This document shows positions 42,499 through 54,063 of a stretch of DNA of 64,000 bases, piece by piece. The notes under the pieces are model-generated. The model worked only from the letters and a program-made list of their open reading frames with translations. It was not told where the DNA came from and did no database searches. The DNA lies in NCBI GenBank assembly GCA_029245395.1, contig JAQWPL010000029.1:1-64000 (forward strand). The letters run 5' to 3'. Position numbers and translations under genes: made by a program. How positions within the stretch are numbered: position 1 is the first letter of the stretch; each line of letters starts with the position of its first letter. The DNA comes from Gammaproteobacteria bacterium (GTDB lineage: Bacteria > Pseudomonadota > Gammaproteobacteria > Pseudomonadales > Pseudohongiellaceae).

Positions 42499-43680
42499 AT
42501 GACCGAGGCAAACCGCTGGCTGTTACCGGACGGCGTTGATGAAATTTTGCCGCCCCAGGCAAGCCAACTGGAATTCCTGCGAAGGGAAATTCTAGACCTC
42601 TACAGCACCTGGGGATACGAGCTGGTGATGACACCACTCATCGAGTTTCTCGACTCACTTCTTATTCTTCCCAGCAATGAACTGCAGCTGCGGACATTCA
42701 AAATAATAGATCAGTTAACAGGCCGGGGCATGGGTGTGCGCGCCGACATCACTTCTCAGGTAGCGCGAATAGATTCTCACGTTCTCCAGCGCGACCCCCC
42801 TACTCGACTTTGCTACGCCGACAGTGTGCTGCATACACGCCCGGAAAGCCTTTTGGGTTCGCGCAGTCCGCTCAAAATAGGTGCCGAGCTTTATGGCCAC
42901 CATGGGATTGAAAGTGATATTGAAGTCATCAGCCTCATGTTGCACACGCTACAGGCGACCGGAATTAAAGAACCACAACTGGCATTGGGCCATGTAGGAA
43001 TCTATCGCACATTAATCCAGGAAGCCGGATTGTCTGCAGACACAGAACAAAACCTGTTCACCGCCCTGCAGAGAAAATCACCTGGCGAAATTGAACAGGT
43101 GTTACAGGACAGCACTGCAAATAAAAAACTAATCGATAATATCCAGAGCCTCTCCACCTTGCATGGAGATGAAAGTGTGCTTGATCGTGCCAGCAAAGAA
43201 ATCAACAGCAAGGCGCCGGAAGTTGCGGAAAGTATTGAGCAACTCAGGCGGGTTGTCAGTGCCATCAAAGCCCGCTTTCCTGAGCAATCTCTGTATTTTG
43301 ACCTGAGCGAGTTACGCGGTTATGAATATCACACAGGGGTAGTATTTGCCGCTTATGTGTCCAGTTACGGAGAGGCGATTGCCAATGGCGGTCGTTATGA
43401 TGATATCGGTGAAGTCTTTGGTCGGGCCAGAGCAGCCACCGGGTTTGATGCCGACCTGAAGATTTTGTTGGCCCGGGGCAACAAGACATTTACAGCACCA
43501 AAAAGAATTTTTGCACCTGCCGATGATGATCCGGCTCTGATCGGCATGATCAATACACTGCGCCATGAAGGCCAGCAGGTCATCAATGCCTTTACCGGGC
43601 AAACAGAAACTCCTGCGGAAATGGGCTGTGATCATCGACTGGAAAACACCAGTGATGGCTGGCAGGTCAAACCGCTTTAA
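42499..43680 (+). CDS. hisZ: ATP phosphoribosyltransferase regulatory subunit HisZ
   Basis: At 393 residues this is the HisRS-like paralogue without tRNA synthetase function. It has the class II fold start (WLLPDGVDEILPPQASQLEF), motif-2-like RADITSQVARIDSH and RLCYADSVLHTRP, and DLSELRGYEYHTGVVFAAYV near 272, but no C-terminal anticodon-binding domain. It activates the short form of HisG in histidine synthesis. hisZ before purA after hflC is a common arrangement in this class of bacteria. Confidence 0.92.
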   Translation: MTEANRWLLPDGVDEILPPQASQLEFLRREILDLYSTWGYELVMTPLIEFLDSLLILPSNELQLRTFKIIDQLTGRGMGVRADITSQVARIDSHVLQRDPPTRLCYADSVLHTRPESLLGSRSPLKIGAELYGHHGIESDIEVISLMLHTLQATGIKEPQLALGHVGIYRTLIQEAGLSADTEQNLFTALQRKSPGEIEQVLQDSTANKKLIDNIQSLSTLHGDESVLDRASKEINSKAPEVAESIEQLRRVVSAIKARFPEQSLYFDLSELRGYEYHTGVVFAAYVSSYGEAIANGGRYDDIGEVFGRARAATGFDADLKILLARGNKTFTAPKRIFAPADDDPALIGMINTLRHEGQQVINAFTGQTETPAEMGCDHRLENTSDGWQVKPL

Positions 43681-43711
43681 TTACTAACTATCCAGAACAC
43701 CATTGAAGTAA

Positions 43712-45011
<1,300 letters not shown>

Positions 45012-45013
<2 letters not shown>

Positions 45014-45034
45014 CTACCAGCTACCAGCCGCCAG
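45012..45034. repeat. AGCTACC-type tandem repeat after purA
   Basis: AGCTACCAGCTACCAGCCGC starts at the purA stop. A similar unit array in opposite orientation lies at 48061-48083. Confidence 0.6.
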
Positions 45035-45107
45035 AAAAACTCTCAGTATCGACTTGACGCCAGAACTTAGTAAATTATCTTGATTTAGCTGGGAACTGGA
45101 GGCTGTT

Positions 45108-45752
45108 TTATATTTCGATGATGCCGTTTGTGATGGCAAGTTTGACCAGCTCTGTCGTTGAACTCACATTCAGCTTTTCCTTGATCTGGGTCTGGTAGTT
45201 AGCCACCGTTTTTACACTCAGTGACAAATCATTGGCAATGTCGTTGGCATTGAGACCTTCTGCAAACAGGCAGAATATCTGAAATTCTCGGTGTGAAAGA
45301 TTAGAAAGCGCAGAGCCTTTACCCAGCTCATGCTGAACATTCATCTCGCTCTCAAGGGCCGGTTCGATATAAGTGTTTCCTTCTGCAATTTGATTAACTG
45401 CATGGATCAGTATATTGGGCGCATTATTCTTTGTAATATACCCCGAAGCACCTGCCTCCATGGCATGCTCAACAAATGACACGTTATCGTGCATGCTAAA
45501 AACCAGTATTTTGATTTCAGGGTTCTTTGCCTTGATACGACGAATGGCTTCAAGCCCACCCATGCCTGGCATGGATAAATCCATGATGATGACATCAGGG
45601 TTCAATTCCCTGGCTTGCTGATTGGCCTGCTCACCGCTTTCCAGTTCAGCTACAACTTCGATGTCAGATTCATTTTCCAACAGAAGCTTGTAACCAGTGC
45701 GCACCACAGCATGATCGTCAACCAGGATAATTCTGAGAGACTTACTCGTCAT
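45108..45752 (-). CDS. NarL/FixJ-family response regulator
   Basis: I start at ATG 45752 (AAGG seven bases upstream), giving 214 residues; a start at 45791 would overlap the kinase gene. The receiver domain has ILVDDHAVVRTGY near 9, the phospho-acceptor Asp in VIIMDLSMPGMGG near 57, and Lys in YITKNNAP. The LuxR-type helix-turn-helix (about 148-205; LSHREFQIFCLFAEGLNAND, LSVKTVANYQTQIKEKLNV) binds DNA. The partner kinase lies 16 bases upstream. The regulated genes are not evident; the minus-strand position downstream of the kinase is the usual pair order. Confidence 0.92.
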   Translation of the reverse strand: MTSKSLRIILVDDHAVVRTGYKLLLENESDIEVVAELESGEQANQQARELNPDVIIMDLSMPGMGGLEAIRRIKAKNPEIKILVFSMHDNVSFVEHAMEAGASGYITKNNAPNILIHAVNQIAEGNTYIEPALESEMNVQHELGKGSALSNLSHREFQIFCLFAEGLNANDIANDLSLSVKTVANYQTQIKEKLNVSSTTELVKLAITNGIIEI

Positions 45753-45768
45753 GGGCAAGCCTTCTGAA

Positions 45769-47091
45769 TTAGTTGACACGTGGAAATTCAATTTGAATTA
45801 AAACGCCGTTGCCTGGCTTGGTGTCAATTTGCATTTCACCCTGCAGCAAAATAACCCTGTCCTGAATGCCAGTCATACCCATATTTTTTGTGACACTTTT
45901 CATCTCAAAGCCTATTCCATCATCCGCAATCAAAAGTGTCACTATTTCGTTTCCGGACAAAGTGATACTGACACTTTCAGCTTCCGCATATTTGGATATA
46001 TTAGTCAGCGCTTCCTGAACAATTCTGTAGAGGTTAATCTGCTGCTCTTCATGCAGCGTGGCGTAATCCTCTTCAATAACCAGTCGACAAAATGTATCTT
46101 CATGGTGTACGTTCCAGTCATCTACCATTTGCATTAATGCCTTGTTCAAGCCAAGTTCATCGAGTACCAATGGGCGCAGGCTGGTCATCATACTGCGGAC
46201 ACTGGTATAAATGCTGTCGGCTATTTGTTCAATATTCTTTGCGCTGTCAGAACTAATTTTGTCGCTATCTTTGGACCTGTCGGCTATTGAGACAGCAATG
46301 GCCTTGATAGCGCTGACAGGTTGACCCATGCTGTCATGTAGTTCCTGTGCCAGATGTCGTCGTTCACTCTCCTGCACCACAATGGATTTAGGGGTAAGAC
46401 GTTCATTCTCTGAATTGCTGGCGCCAAGTACCCCCATCAAATGATTGATGCGATCTCCAATCTTGCTTAACTCAGGCAGGCTAAAATTCCGAATCCTTCG
46501 GCTGAAATCCCCCTTTTCCATATTATTCAGGACTTCCAGCATGGTATTTAAATTTCTCAACCATCTGTGGGTCAAGAAAGTAACAGCAATTAACATCAAC
46601 ATCAGGAACAGCAATGTACCAATAATGCATGCTTGTACCTGAAACCAGATTACTTCGATTTCATCTCCTGGATCAGCATAAATACTGATGACATCCCCAT
46701 TGCTTTGCGTGAACGACCTGATATGGACGTCTTCTTCGGGATAGACCATGTAAATAAACCAGGACGGTGCATCAATAGAATTACTGGCGGGGGCATTAAC
46801 CTGAGGATAGTCCACACTGGATGACTGAATCCGAATATCAATATGCCTAAAATTTTCCAGTGCAATCAGCTCACTTAAAAAAGCCGGTTCTGACTCGGTA
46901 TCAAATGGTGAGTCACTGCCCAGTTCGGCGATATTCAGCATGCTGTCCAGCAAACTTTGAATGGACTCTACTTCATCCAGAATCATATCGTCGGCAGTCA
47001 TGTACGCTCTGCCAATGAATGCTGCAATACCAAGCATAAAAAACACCACAAGAAATAACGCAGCACGAATTTGTAGAGCCAGATTTTTCAT
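45769..47091 (-). CDS. Sensor histidine kinase (HisKA_3 type) with LapD/MoxY-like periplasmic domain
   Basis: The 440-residue protein has membrane helices at about 7-28 and 155-178. They enclose a periplasmic domain resembling the LapD/MoxY N-terminal fold (EVESIQSLLDSMLNIAELGS, FRHIDIRIQSSS). A HAMP-like segment follows (about 178-230), then the H-box SERRHLAQELHDSMGQPVSA (His near 249) and a HATPase with NISKYAEAESVSI, ADDGIGF and GMTGIQDRV. Such kinases pair with NarL-type regulators, here encoded just downstream. The signal is unknown. Confidence 0.9.
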   Translation of the reverse strand: MKNLALQIRAALFLVVFFMLGIAAFIGRAYMTADDMILDEVESIQSLLDSMLNIAELGSDSPFDTESEPAFLSELIALENFRHIDIRIQSSSVDYPQVNAPASNSIDAPSWFIYMVYPEEDVHIRSFTQSNGDVISIYADPGDEIEVIWFQVQACIIGTLLFLMLMLIAVTFLTHRWLRNLNTMLEVLNNMEKGDFSRRIRNFSLPELSKIGDRINHLMGVLGASNSENERLTPKSIVVQESERRHLAQELHDSMGQPVSAIKAIAVSIADRSKDSDKISSDSAKNIEQIADSIYTSVRSMMTSLRPLVLDELGLNKALMQMVDDWNVHHEDTFCRLVIEEDYATLHEEQQINLYRIVQEALTNISKYAEAESVSITLSGNEIVTLLIADDGIGFEMKSVTKNMGMTGIQDRVILLQGEMQIDTKPGNGVLIQIEFPRVN

Positions 47092-47136
47092 AGGCTAAAC
47101 AAATAAAGCATTTATAGTACTCTCCGCGTATTCATA

Positions 47137-48039
47137 TCAATCCTGGGTATTTCTATCCCAGATCTGAATTGCTTCTGAATTGTCTGCGCTAAAGCCTTTC
47201 ACGTCCAATGCTTCCTGCCAGCGTTTCAGCACCAGATTAGATAACGGGGCATGCATATTTACAGCGTCACAGAGCTCGTTGGCAATACCTACATCCTTAA
47301 CCAACAGGCCCATGGCAAAGCCGGTAGCATATTTCTCCCCGATGACATGATCTTTCATCACTTTGTCAGTCATGAAGTTCTGACCTGAAGAGACATTGAC
47401 CACATCGACGAAGGTATCAAGATCCAGCCCAAAGCGTTTCGCCGCTAGCATGGCCTCTGAAGTTGCCACGAATGAAGTTGCCGCAATCAGATTATTCAGG
47501 GCCTTGGTGGCATGCCCTGCACCAATGCCACCAGTTTCAAATAGCTGGTCGCCCATGATTTGTAAAAGCGGCTTAGCTTTTTCCAGAGCCTGTTTATCTT
47601 CAGCTCCTATCATGATCGTAAGTGTGCCCAGTTTTGCCCTGGCAACACCCCCCGAGACTGGCGCATCTATACAGGCGACTTCCTTTATTGCCAATTCTTC
47701 CGCCAGGGAGCGCGTGCCCGTGGGCTCAGCAGAACTCATATCAATCACAATACACCCTTTTTGTGCATGTTGTATAAAGGCCCCGTCTTCAGTCTCAATC
47801 AATACTTCGCGCACTACATGGCCATTGGGCAGCATGATGATGACAAAATCCATCTCTCCCAGCTCTGCCAGGCTGACTGCCGAGCGAGCACCTGTTTCCA
47901 CAGCAAAGCTCTCTGAGCGAGCACTGTCCAGATCAAACACGGTCAAGGTGTAACCCACCTCATGGATATTCATCGCCATAGGCCAGCCCATGTTGCCTAT
48001 ACCTATAAATCCGACCTTAATTTCTCTTACATCTGACAA
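47137..48039 (-). CDS. 3-hydroxyisobutyrate dehydrogenase-family beta-hydroxyacid dehydrogenase
   Basis: The 300-residue protein has the NAD-binding start KVGFIGIGNMGWPMAMNI (near 7), the substrate motif CIDAPVSGGVARAKLGTLTI (near 118) and the catalytic Lys in GHATKALNNLIAATSFV (near 177). It oxidises a beta-hydroxyacid such as 3-hydroxyisobutyrate, tartronate semialdehyde or similar. The upstream gene encodes a carboxymuconolactone-decarboxylase-like protein, a pairing often seen in degradation pathways. A tandem repeat sits between the two. Confidence 0.88.
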   Translation of the reverse strand: MSDVREIKVGFIGIGNMGWPMAMNIHEVGYTLTVFDLDSARSESFAVETGARSAVSLAELGEMDFVIIMLPNGHVVREVLIETEDGAFIQHAQKGCIVIDMSSAEPTGTRSLAEELAIKEVACIDAPVSGGVARAKLGTLTIMIGAEDKQALEKAKPLLQIMGDQLFETGGIGAGHATKALNNLIAATSFVATSEAMLAAKRFGLDLDTFVDVVNVSSGQNFMTDKVMKDHVIGEKYATGFAMGLLVKDVGIANELCDAVNMHAPLSNLVLKRWQEALDVKGFSADNSEAIQIWDRNTQD

Positions 48040-48060
48040 AATTTAATTACCTCTTAATAA

Positions 48061-48083
48061 AGCTGATAGCTGGTAGCTGGTAG
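48061..48083. repeat. CTGGTAG-type tandem repeat inside a two-gene operon
   Basis: AGCTGATAGCTGGTAGCTGG and the following bases form units that are the reverse complement of the array after purA (45012-45034). It lies between the carboxymuconolactone-decarboxylase-like gene and the dehydrogenase it is probably co-transcribed with. Confidence 0.6.
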
Positions 48084-48086
48084 TTA

Positions 48087-48470
48087 TTATTTATCTAATC
48101 CCATCTCACCTAAAACTTCTTTGGCGGCGTTAAACGCTTCCACCCCACTTGGAATTCCGGAATAAACGGCGCTGTGAATCAGGATCTCCCGTATCTCTTC
48201 GACAGAAACCCCATTAGCAATAGCCCCTTTCACATGCACCTTCAGCTGGTTTGGTTTGGTCAACGCGGTTAACACTGCCAGGGTAATCATGCTACGGGTT
48301 TTGGGATCAAGGGTTTCTTCGGTCCAGACTTCGCCAAAACAATACTTGGTTACCAGGTCTTCAAACGGCCGGTTAAAATCAGTCGCCTTGCTTTCCCTTG
48401 CTAAAGCGACTTCCTCGCCCCACATTTTAACCACGACGTTCCGGCCAGCTTCATTAGGATTGTCACTCAT
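48087..48470 (-). CDS. Carboxymuconolactone decarboxylase-family protein
   Basis: The 127-residue all-helical protein matches PcaC-type proteins: FGEVWTEETLDPKTRSMITL (near 47), LKVHVKGAIANGVSVEEIRE (near 77) and ILIHSAVYSGIPSGVEAFNA (near 96). The catalytic-region Glu and His are kept; the CxxC of the AhpD-type peroxidase branch is absent. It therefore probably acts as a decarboxylase or lactone-handling enzyme. Its gene begins the transcript with the downstream dehydrogenase. Confidence 0.88.
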   Translation of the reverse strand: MSDNPNEAGRNVVVKMWGEEVALARESKATDFNRPFEDLVTKYCFGEVWTEETLDPKTRSMITLAVLTALTKPNQLKVHVKGAIANGVSVEEIREILIHSAVYSGIPSGVEAFNAAKEVLGEMGLDK

Positions 48471-48718
48471 AAGTATATTTCTCCAAATTCGATACTAATA
48501 AAATTACTCGGGGCTAAACTTACTACTTCGTCAAGGCTTGAAGCCCTGTTCAAATATTTTCTTCGAGAGGGGTGTAACATACTTAATTCTCTTCGAGATT
48601 TGTATGTTTTCCTGTTTTTTTGTGCTCTTATGCGAGCAATATCCCTGTCTGACTAATATCTGCAATTAATAACTACTATAATGGTGAGAATGAATTTTGG
48701 CGACAAAAGTACTTCTCA

Positions 48719-49840
48719 ATGGCAGTAAGCTCCGCTGACGACCTCCAACATACTCCCCTGTATACCCTGCATGGTGAACTCAGTGCACGAATGGTGCCTT
48801 TTGCCGGTTATAGCATGCCAGTGCAATATGCTGGCGTTAAAGCCGAGCACTTGCACACGCGGGAAATGGCCGGATTGTTTGATGTCTCACACATGGGCCA
48901 GGTACTGGTACGCGGTGTTCAGGCTGCGCAGCAGCTTGAGGCGTTAGTCCCGATGGATCTTATTGATCTACCAATCAACAAACAAATCTACTCCCTGCTT
49001 ACGAATATTGAGGGAGGCATCATTGATGATCTGATGATTTGCCGTTGGGAGGAAGAAACATTTTTCCTTGTGGTGAATGCGGCCTGCAAGATAAATGATC
49101 TGGCCTTGCTTGAGGCTCAGCTTGAAGGATTAACCGTTGAGCTATTGGAAGATAAAGCTCTGGTCGCAGTACAGGGCCCTAAAGCAGTTACTGTCATTGC
49201 CGCCATTTTTCCAGAGTCACAAACCCTGACTTTTATGACAGGTTGCCATGCAGACTTCGATGGTAGCCCTGTCTATATCACCCGAGCCGGTTATACCGGG
49301 GAGGATGGATTTGAGATAAGCCTGCCGGGTTCTTCGGCAGAGGCATTTTGTCGGGAATTGTTGGATTTTGAAGAGATAGCTCCAGTGGGACTCGGCGCCA
49401 GGGATACTCTGCGTCTGGAAGCAGGACTGTGTTTATACGGCCATGACATGAATGAAAGCATTACCCCAATGACTGCTGATTTACAGTGGAGTATCAGTAA
49501 AGCCAGAAGAATCGGAGGATCAAGACCAGGCGGTTTTACAGGGGCGGAGGTAATCCTGGATGAAATGGACAAAGGCACTGCCGAGAAACGGGTTGGCCTT
49601 GCTGTTAACGGCCGGGCACCGGTGCGAGAAGGTGCAGAACTTGTAGATGTTAGTGGAAATAGCATCGGACGAGTAACCAGTGGAGGCTTTGGCCCCAGTA
49701 TGGATGCGCCGATAGCGATGGGCTATGTAGGCACGTCCTTTTGTTCCTTGGGAACACAAATACATGCGATGGTCAGGGGAAAGGCTCTTCCGGTCACGGT
49801 CAATTCATTGCCTTTTATACCCCACAACTATGTCAGGTAG
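48719..49840 (+). CDS. gcvT: Glycine cleavage system T protein (aminomethyltransferase)
   Basis: The 373-residue protein opens HTPLYTLHGELSARMVPFAG, then MPVQYAGVKAEHLHTREMAG and FDVSHMGQ, typical of GcvT. The folate-site Asp region is IIDDLMICRW and the C-terminal barrel follows (EKRVGLAVNGRAPVREGAEL). GcvT moves the methylene unit from aminomethyl-lipoyl H protein to tetrahydrofolate. gcvP follows 48 bases on, but no gcvH lies between or beside them. The 248-base leader shows no glycine-riboswitch signature that I could find. Confidence 0.94.
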   Translation: MAVSSADDLQHTPLYTLHGELSARMVPFAGYSMPVQYAGVKAEHLHTREMAGLFDVSHMGQVLVRGVQAAQQLEALVPMDLIDLPINKQIYSLLTNIEGGIIDDLMICRWEEETFFLVVNAACKINDLALLEAQLEGLTVELLEDKALVAVQGPKAVTVIAAIFPESQTLTFMTGCHADFDGSPVYITRAGYTGEDGFEISLPGSSAEAFCRELLDFEEIAPVGLGARDTLRLEAGLCLYGHDMNESITPMTADLQWSISKARRIGGSRPGGFTGAEVILDEMDKGTAEKRVGLAVNGRAPVREGAELVDVSGNSIGRVTSGGFGPSMDAPIAMGYVGTSFCSLGTQIHAMVRGKALPVTVNSLPFIPHNYVR

Positions 49841-49888
49841 CGTTGCAATTTTGAAGGGGCGCACGTCAGTGCGACCGAGAATAAAATC

Positions 49889-52714
49889 ATGACAAAAACA
49901 GCACCAAACAATAATGAATTCATCGCTCGTCATGTTGGCCCCAACATCGACGAACAACATGCCATGCTGGCTGCTTTAGGTTACAAGGATCTGGACACTT
50001 TCCTTAACGACGCCATTCCCGATGCCATTCACCAGAACATGGAACTCGATCTGGATGCCCCCATAAATGAAGCAAGTGCCCTGGCTTGCCTGCAAAAAAT
50101 TGCAGCTAAAAACACCTTGTTCAAATCCTATATCGGGCAGGGTTATTACAATTGCCATACGCCCAGTGTCATCCTGCGTAACCTACTGGAAAACCCTGCC
50201 TGGTATACCGCTTACACACCTTACCAGCCGGAAATATCACAAGGCAGGTTGGAAGCGCTGCTTAATTTTCAAACCATGGTGTGCGATTTGACTGGTTTGG
50301 GTATTGCCAATGCGTCCCTGCTGGACGAAGGCACGGCCGCAGCGGAAGCCATGGCATTGTGCCGACGCATGAGCAAAGCAAAAGAAAATGTCTTTTTTGT
50401 GGATGAAGATTGTTTTCCTCAAACCATTGATGTTCTTCAAACCCGTGCAGCACCATTAGGGATTGAACTGGTTATTGGCACTATTGATGAGGCGTTGAAA
50501 CACAACTGTTTTGGCATGCTGTTCCAGTACCCAGGCGCAAGCGGTGAAGTCAGGGATTACACCGATCTGATTACACAAGCCAATGGCCAGGGAGCACTCG
50601 TTGTTATGGCGGCTGATATCCTTAGCCTGATGCTGCTCAAATCTCCAGGCACCATGGGCGCAGATGTTGCTATCGGTAGTACTCAGCGCTTTGGCGTTCC
50701 CATGGGTTTTGGTGGTCCGCACGCTGCCTATATTGCCTGTCACGCAGATTACAAACGCTCCTTGCCAGGACGACTTGTAGGCGTATCGATTGATGTCCAT
50801 GGTAATCCGGCCTGTCGCCTTGCGCTGCAAACCCGCGAACAACATATCCGTCGAGAGAAAGCGACCAGCAATATTTGTACAGCCCAGGTACTGCTCGCCA
50901 TTATTGCCGGTATGTATGCGGTGTACCATGGTCCAACGGGTCTCCGACAGATCGCACAACGGATTCATCAGCTCACTTCCCGGTTAGCCGCAAGACTCAA
51001 AGAGCAAGGTATTGAGGTAATAAATAACTGTTATTTCGATACCCTGACAATTGCGACAGGTGAGAAGACCAGAGCCATCCATGAAGCGGGAGCTATCCAA
51101 CAGATCAATCTCAGATCTATAGACAACCAACACCTTGGTATTTCACTGGACGAAACCACTACTGAAAAAGACCTGGAAGTATTGCTATCTGTATTTAACT
51201 CAAGCGGCTTACCTGAAACAGCAGACTCACCATTGTCCGATGATTTGCTTAGACAGGATGACGTGCTGACTCATCCCGTATTCAATACCTATCATTCAGA
51301 AACAGAAATGATGCGCTACCTGCGCAAATTGGCAGACCGGGATATTGCTCTGGACCGCGCCATGATTCCACTAGGGTCATGCACCATGAAACTGAATGCC
51401 GCTTCCGAGATGTTGCCGGTAACCTGGCCAGCTTTTTCCTCTATACATCCTTTTGTACCGACAAAGCAGGCGGCCGGATATATAGGGTTGATACAGGAAC
51501 TGGAGCAGATGTTATGCAAGGTAACTGGCTACGATGCTGTTTCCCTGCAACCCAATGCAGGCTCCCAGGGGGAGTTTGCGGGGCTGCTGGCAATAGGTGA
51601 TTATCATGCAAGCAACAATGAAGGGCACCGCAACATATGCCTGATACCAGCGTCTGCGCACGGGACCAACCCGGCTTCGGCACAGATGTGTGGCTTGCAG
51701 GTAGTTGTAGTGGCCTGCGATGAAGACGGTAATGTAGATGTGTCCGATCTGGAACAAAAGGCTGCACAGCATAGTGATAATCTGGCAGCTATCATGATTA
51801 CTTATCCTTCCACCCATGGAGTTTTTGAAGCTCAGGTGAAGGAAGTTTGCGATATTGTTCACAACCATGGCGGGCAAGTGTATATCGATGGCGCCAATCT
51901 GAATGCCATGGTGGGTCACGTGGAGCCCAGTGCAATTGGTGGCGATGTCAGCCATTTGAACTTACACAAAACATTCTGTATTCCCCATGGCGGAGGTGGA
52001 CCTGGGGTAGGCCCTATCGGTGTCAAAGCACATCTTGCCCCGTTCCTGCCAGGGCATACGCTGCTCGATCGCAAGACAGGCGTGGTTGCCTCCGCACCTT
52101 ATGGCAGTGCCGGCATCCTTCCCATTACCTGGATGTACCTGAAGATGATGGGAGCAAGTGGCCTGAAAACAGCCACAGAAATCGCCATTCTCAATGCCAA
52201 CTACCTGACTAGAAAACTTTCTGAGGATTTTCCTATTTTGTACCGGGGAAAAAATGGATTGGTCGCCCATGAGTGCATTATCGATTTGAGACCGCTAAAA
52301 GAAACCACCGGCATAACAGTGGAAGATATTGCAAAACGACTCATTGATTATGGCTTTCACGCCCCGACCATGTCATTCCCGGTGGCCGGTACATTTATGA
52401 TTGAGCCAACGGAAAGTGAATCAATACAGGAAATAGATCGATTTGTTGCGGCCATGAAACATATTCGTCAGGAAATTCAGACCATCGAAGATGGCAAGAT
52501 TACGGCTGAAGAAAGCCCGCTGCGCAATGCGCCCCATACCGCCTCCAGCCTATTGGTCGAAAAATGGGAAAAATCCTATTCCCGTGAGGATGCGGCATTC
52601 CCCATGCCGGAGCTAAGAGAAAACAAATACTGGCCGCCGGTAGGACGCATCGATCAGGTTCATGGGGACAGACATTTGGTGTGTTCGTGTCCGCCGATGG
52701 AAGAATACGAATAA
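49889..52714 (+). CDS. gcvP: Glycine decarboxylase (P protein), fused alpha/beta form
   Basis: At 941 residues it is the homodimeric single-chain form. The N-terminal half begins [20 protein letters not shown]. The PLP Lys lies in [20 protein letters not shown] (Lys near 693), with the Gly-rich loop typical of the family. [20 protein letters not shown] marks the junction of the halves. It decarboxylates glycine and transfers the aminomethyl group to lipoylated H protein. The H protein must be encoded elsewhere. Tandem GCAGGAT repeats begin two bases after the stop. Confidence 0.96.
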   Translation: MTKTAPNNNEFIARHVGPNIDEQHAMLAALGYKDLDTFLNDAIPDAIHQNMELDLDAPINEASALACLQKIAAKNTLFKSYIGQGYYNCHTPSVILRNLLENPAWYTAYTPYQPEISQGRLEALLNFQTMVCDLTGLGIANASLLDEGTAAAEAMALCRRMSKAKENVFFVDEDCFPQTIDVLQTRAAPLGIELVIGTIDEALKHNCFGMLFQYPGASGEVRDYTDLITQANGQGALVVMAADILSLMLLKSPGTMGADVAIGSTQRFGVPMGFGGPHAAYIACHADYKRSLPGRLVGVSIDVHGNPACRLALQTREQHIRREKATSNICTAQVLLAIIAGMYAVYHGPTGLRQIAQRIHQLTSRLAARLKEQGIEVINNCYFDTLTIATGEKTRAIHEAGAIQQINLRSIDNQHLGISLDETTTEKDLEVLLSVFNSSGLPETADSPLSDDLLRQDDVLTHPVFNTYHSETEMMRYLRKLADRDIALDRAMIPLGSCTMKLNAASEMLPVTWPAFSSIHPFVPTKQAAGYIGLIQELEQMLCKVTGYDAVSLQPNAGSQGEFAGLLAIGDYHASNNEGHRNICLIPASAHGTNPASAQMCGLQVVVVACDEDGNVDVSDLEQKAAQHSDNLAAIMITYPSTHGVFEAQVKEVCDIVHNHGGQVYIDGANLNAMVGHVEPSAIGGDVSHLNLHKTFCIPHGGGGPGVGPIGVKAHLAPFLPGHTLLDRKTGVVASAPYGSAGILPITWMYLKMMGASGLKTATEIAILNANYLTRKLSEDFPILYRGKNGLVAHECIIDLRPLKETTGITVEDIAKRLIDYGFHAPTMSFPVAGTFMIEPTESESIQEIDRFVAAMKHIRQEIQTIEDGKITAEESPLRNAPHTASSLLVEKWEKSYSREDAAFPMPELRENKYWPPVGRIDQVHGDRHLVCSCPPMEEYE

Positions 52715-52715
52715 C

Positions 52716-52860
52716 GCAGGATGCAGGATGCAGGATGCACATCATTTTGAAGTGAGTGGAATTACAGTAAAACTACTTTCGTCAAATCATTGTCAAAATC
52801 TAAATCAGGCACCAAAATTTTCAGCCTTCCTCTTGTATCCTGCCTCTTGCCTCTTGTATC
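52716..52860. repeat. GCAGGAT tandem repeats facing a diverged inverse array (gcvP 3' side)
   Basis: Three GCAGGAT units (52716-52739) face TCTTGTATCCTGCCTCTTGC (52831 onward) in reverse orientation, enclosing about 90 bases. The units resemble those at 37218-37307. The structure lies between convergent genes and may act as a terminator or mobile repeat. Confidence 0.65.
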
Positions 52861-54063
52861 TCACAACCGATTATCTTGACAATAATACTCCGGCGGATCC
52901 TCTCCCTCTTTCCACACCAGTTTCCAACTCATACTCCATGGCCTGGTATAGGCACCCGGATCATCGATAGTGACTTCGATAGCCATGTTATTGAAATCGG
53001 TGCGGGTCAAACGTTCGGTGACTTTCATCTGGCTGGTATGGGGCAGGCCACCGGTGAGCCAGAATTTTTCATTAAATCCCTCTGACTGAACAACCAGAGT
53101 ATCGCCCTCCCAGGTCGAAACATTCCTGCCGTAATACAGAAGGTTGTCGTTGTCGACCGGGAAGCCGGTATTAATACCCCGGCCGTCTGTATAGATAAGG
53201 TGCCAGTCCTGATTGCCTCCTGCAGGGACTACAAAAATACGTTCCCAGTCCCTGTCTTCCAGCCACTGGATACCAAAAGAAGCCTGATATTTACGCGGCC
53301 CTGCGGGCGGACGACATTCAACAAAACCAGGATCGGTGCGCAGAAAATTACGCTGACGCGACTCATATAACTTCAAAGCCCATTCCTGCATTGGCGCTAC
53401 ACTTGACGCATCCGCCACATCATCCAGTAAACCATAGTCAGTCATGGCCACATCCACGCCCTCTTCCATCATTACCGTCGTGTCTGGCACCCAGTAACCT
53501 GCTTCTCCCGGTGCAGCACCCAGCCTGGGTTGGCCGTCGGGCCAGCGAGGAAGGGCACGTACCTGGCTTGCTTCCTTGGCAAGACTCAGCGCCGTGGTTT
53601 CCGCCGAAAATAGTGTCTGGCCATCAAGCAAGATACGTCCACCCCATACCTGCGGGCTGCCATCCCGAGCCAGATATCCTTCAACGCGGATTCTGTCACC
53701 GGGTTTGAGAGTGTCTTCTGACCAACCATTCCATTCCAGCAGGACAGGGCTCTCCAATTCCACATACCAATCGTCTCCCGCCTCACCACGTGCCATGAAG
53801 ATATGAGCATGGGGATTGGCCCAGTCTATTTTTGTTACTGTGCCGTCGAAAATAACAGGTTGCAGGGGATCAAACTTTACGGCCGAGCCATGATGGGCAG
53901 ACGCTGGATAAAAAACAAAACAGCAGAAAGCGAATAGGACGGGCAGCAGTGATGAAAAATTAGACCTTAGGAATACACGGCGGTGTGCGCGCATAAAAAA
54001 ATCAGGGAAATTCCTCGAAACTAAATTATTGCTCAACAACTTGCTTCCTTTTAATACGCTCAT
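52861..54063 (-). CDS. Exported protein: DUF6152-like N-terminus plus a conserved C-terminal domain shared with the next gene
   Basis: The 400-residue frame begins at an ATG overlapping the upstream stop; the second ATG (53994) would give a cleaner signal (FSSLLPVLFAFCCFVFYPAS), ending before AHHGSA. Residues 57-150 (VIFDGTVTKIDWANPHAHIF, LKPGDRIRVEGYLARDGSPQ) resemble DUF6152. From about 270 the sequence aligns with the neighbouring 303-aa protein: STWEGDTLVVQSEGFNEKFW, LPHTSQMKVTERLTR, TIDDPGAYTRPWSMSW. The function is unknown. The C-terminal domain is widespread in exported proteins of environmental bacteria. A two-Cys pattern (VECRPP, YYCQD) may form a disulphide. Confidence 0.75.
   Translation of the reverse strand: MSVLKGSKLLSNNLVSRNFPDFFMRAHRRVFLRSNFSSLLPVLFAFCCFVFYPASAHHGSAVKFDPLQPVIFDGTVTKIDWANPHAHIFMARGEAGDDWYVELESPVLLEWNGWSEDTLKPGDRIRVEGYLARDGSPQVWGGRILLDGQTLFSAETTALSLAKEASQVRALPRWPDGQPRLGAAPGEAGYWVPDTTVMMEEGVDVAMTDYGLLDDVADASSVAPMQEWALKLYESRQRNFLRTDPGFVECRPPAGPRKYQASFGIQWLEDRDWERIFVVPAGGNQDWHLIYTDGRGINTGFPVDNDNLLYYGRNVSTWEGDTLVVQSEGFNEKFWLTGGLPHTSQMKVTERLTRTDFNNMAIEVTIDDPGAYTRPWSMSWKLVWKEGEDPPEYYCQDNRL

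Noticed and set aside
48471-48718. Glycine riboswitch upstream of gcvT
   Set aside because: The leader has repeated CTTCGAGA and an AACATAC/GTATGTT hairpin but lacks the GGAGAG-type conserved core of glycine aptamers.
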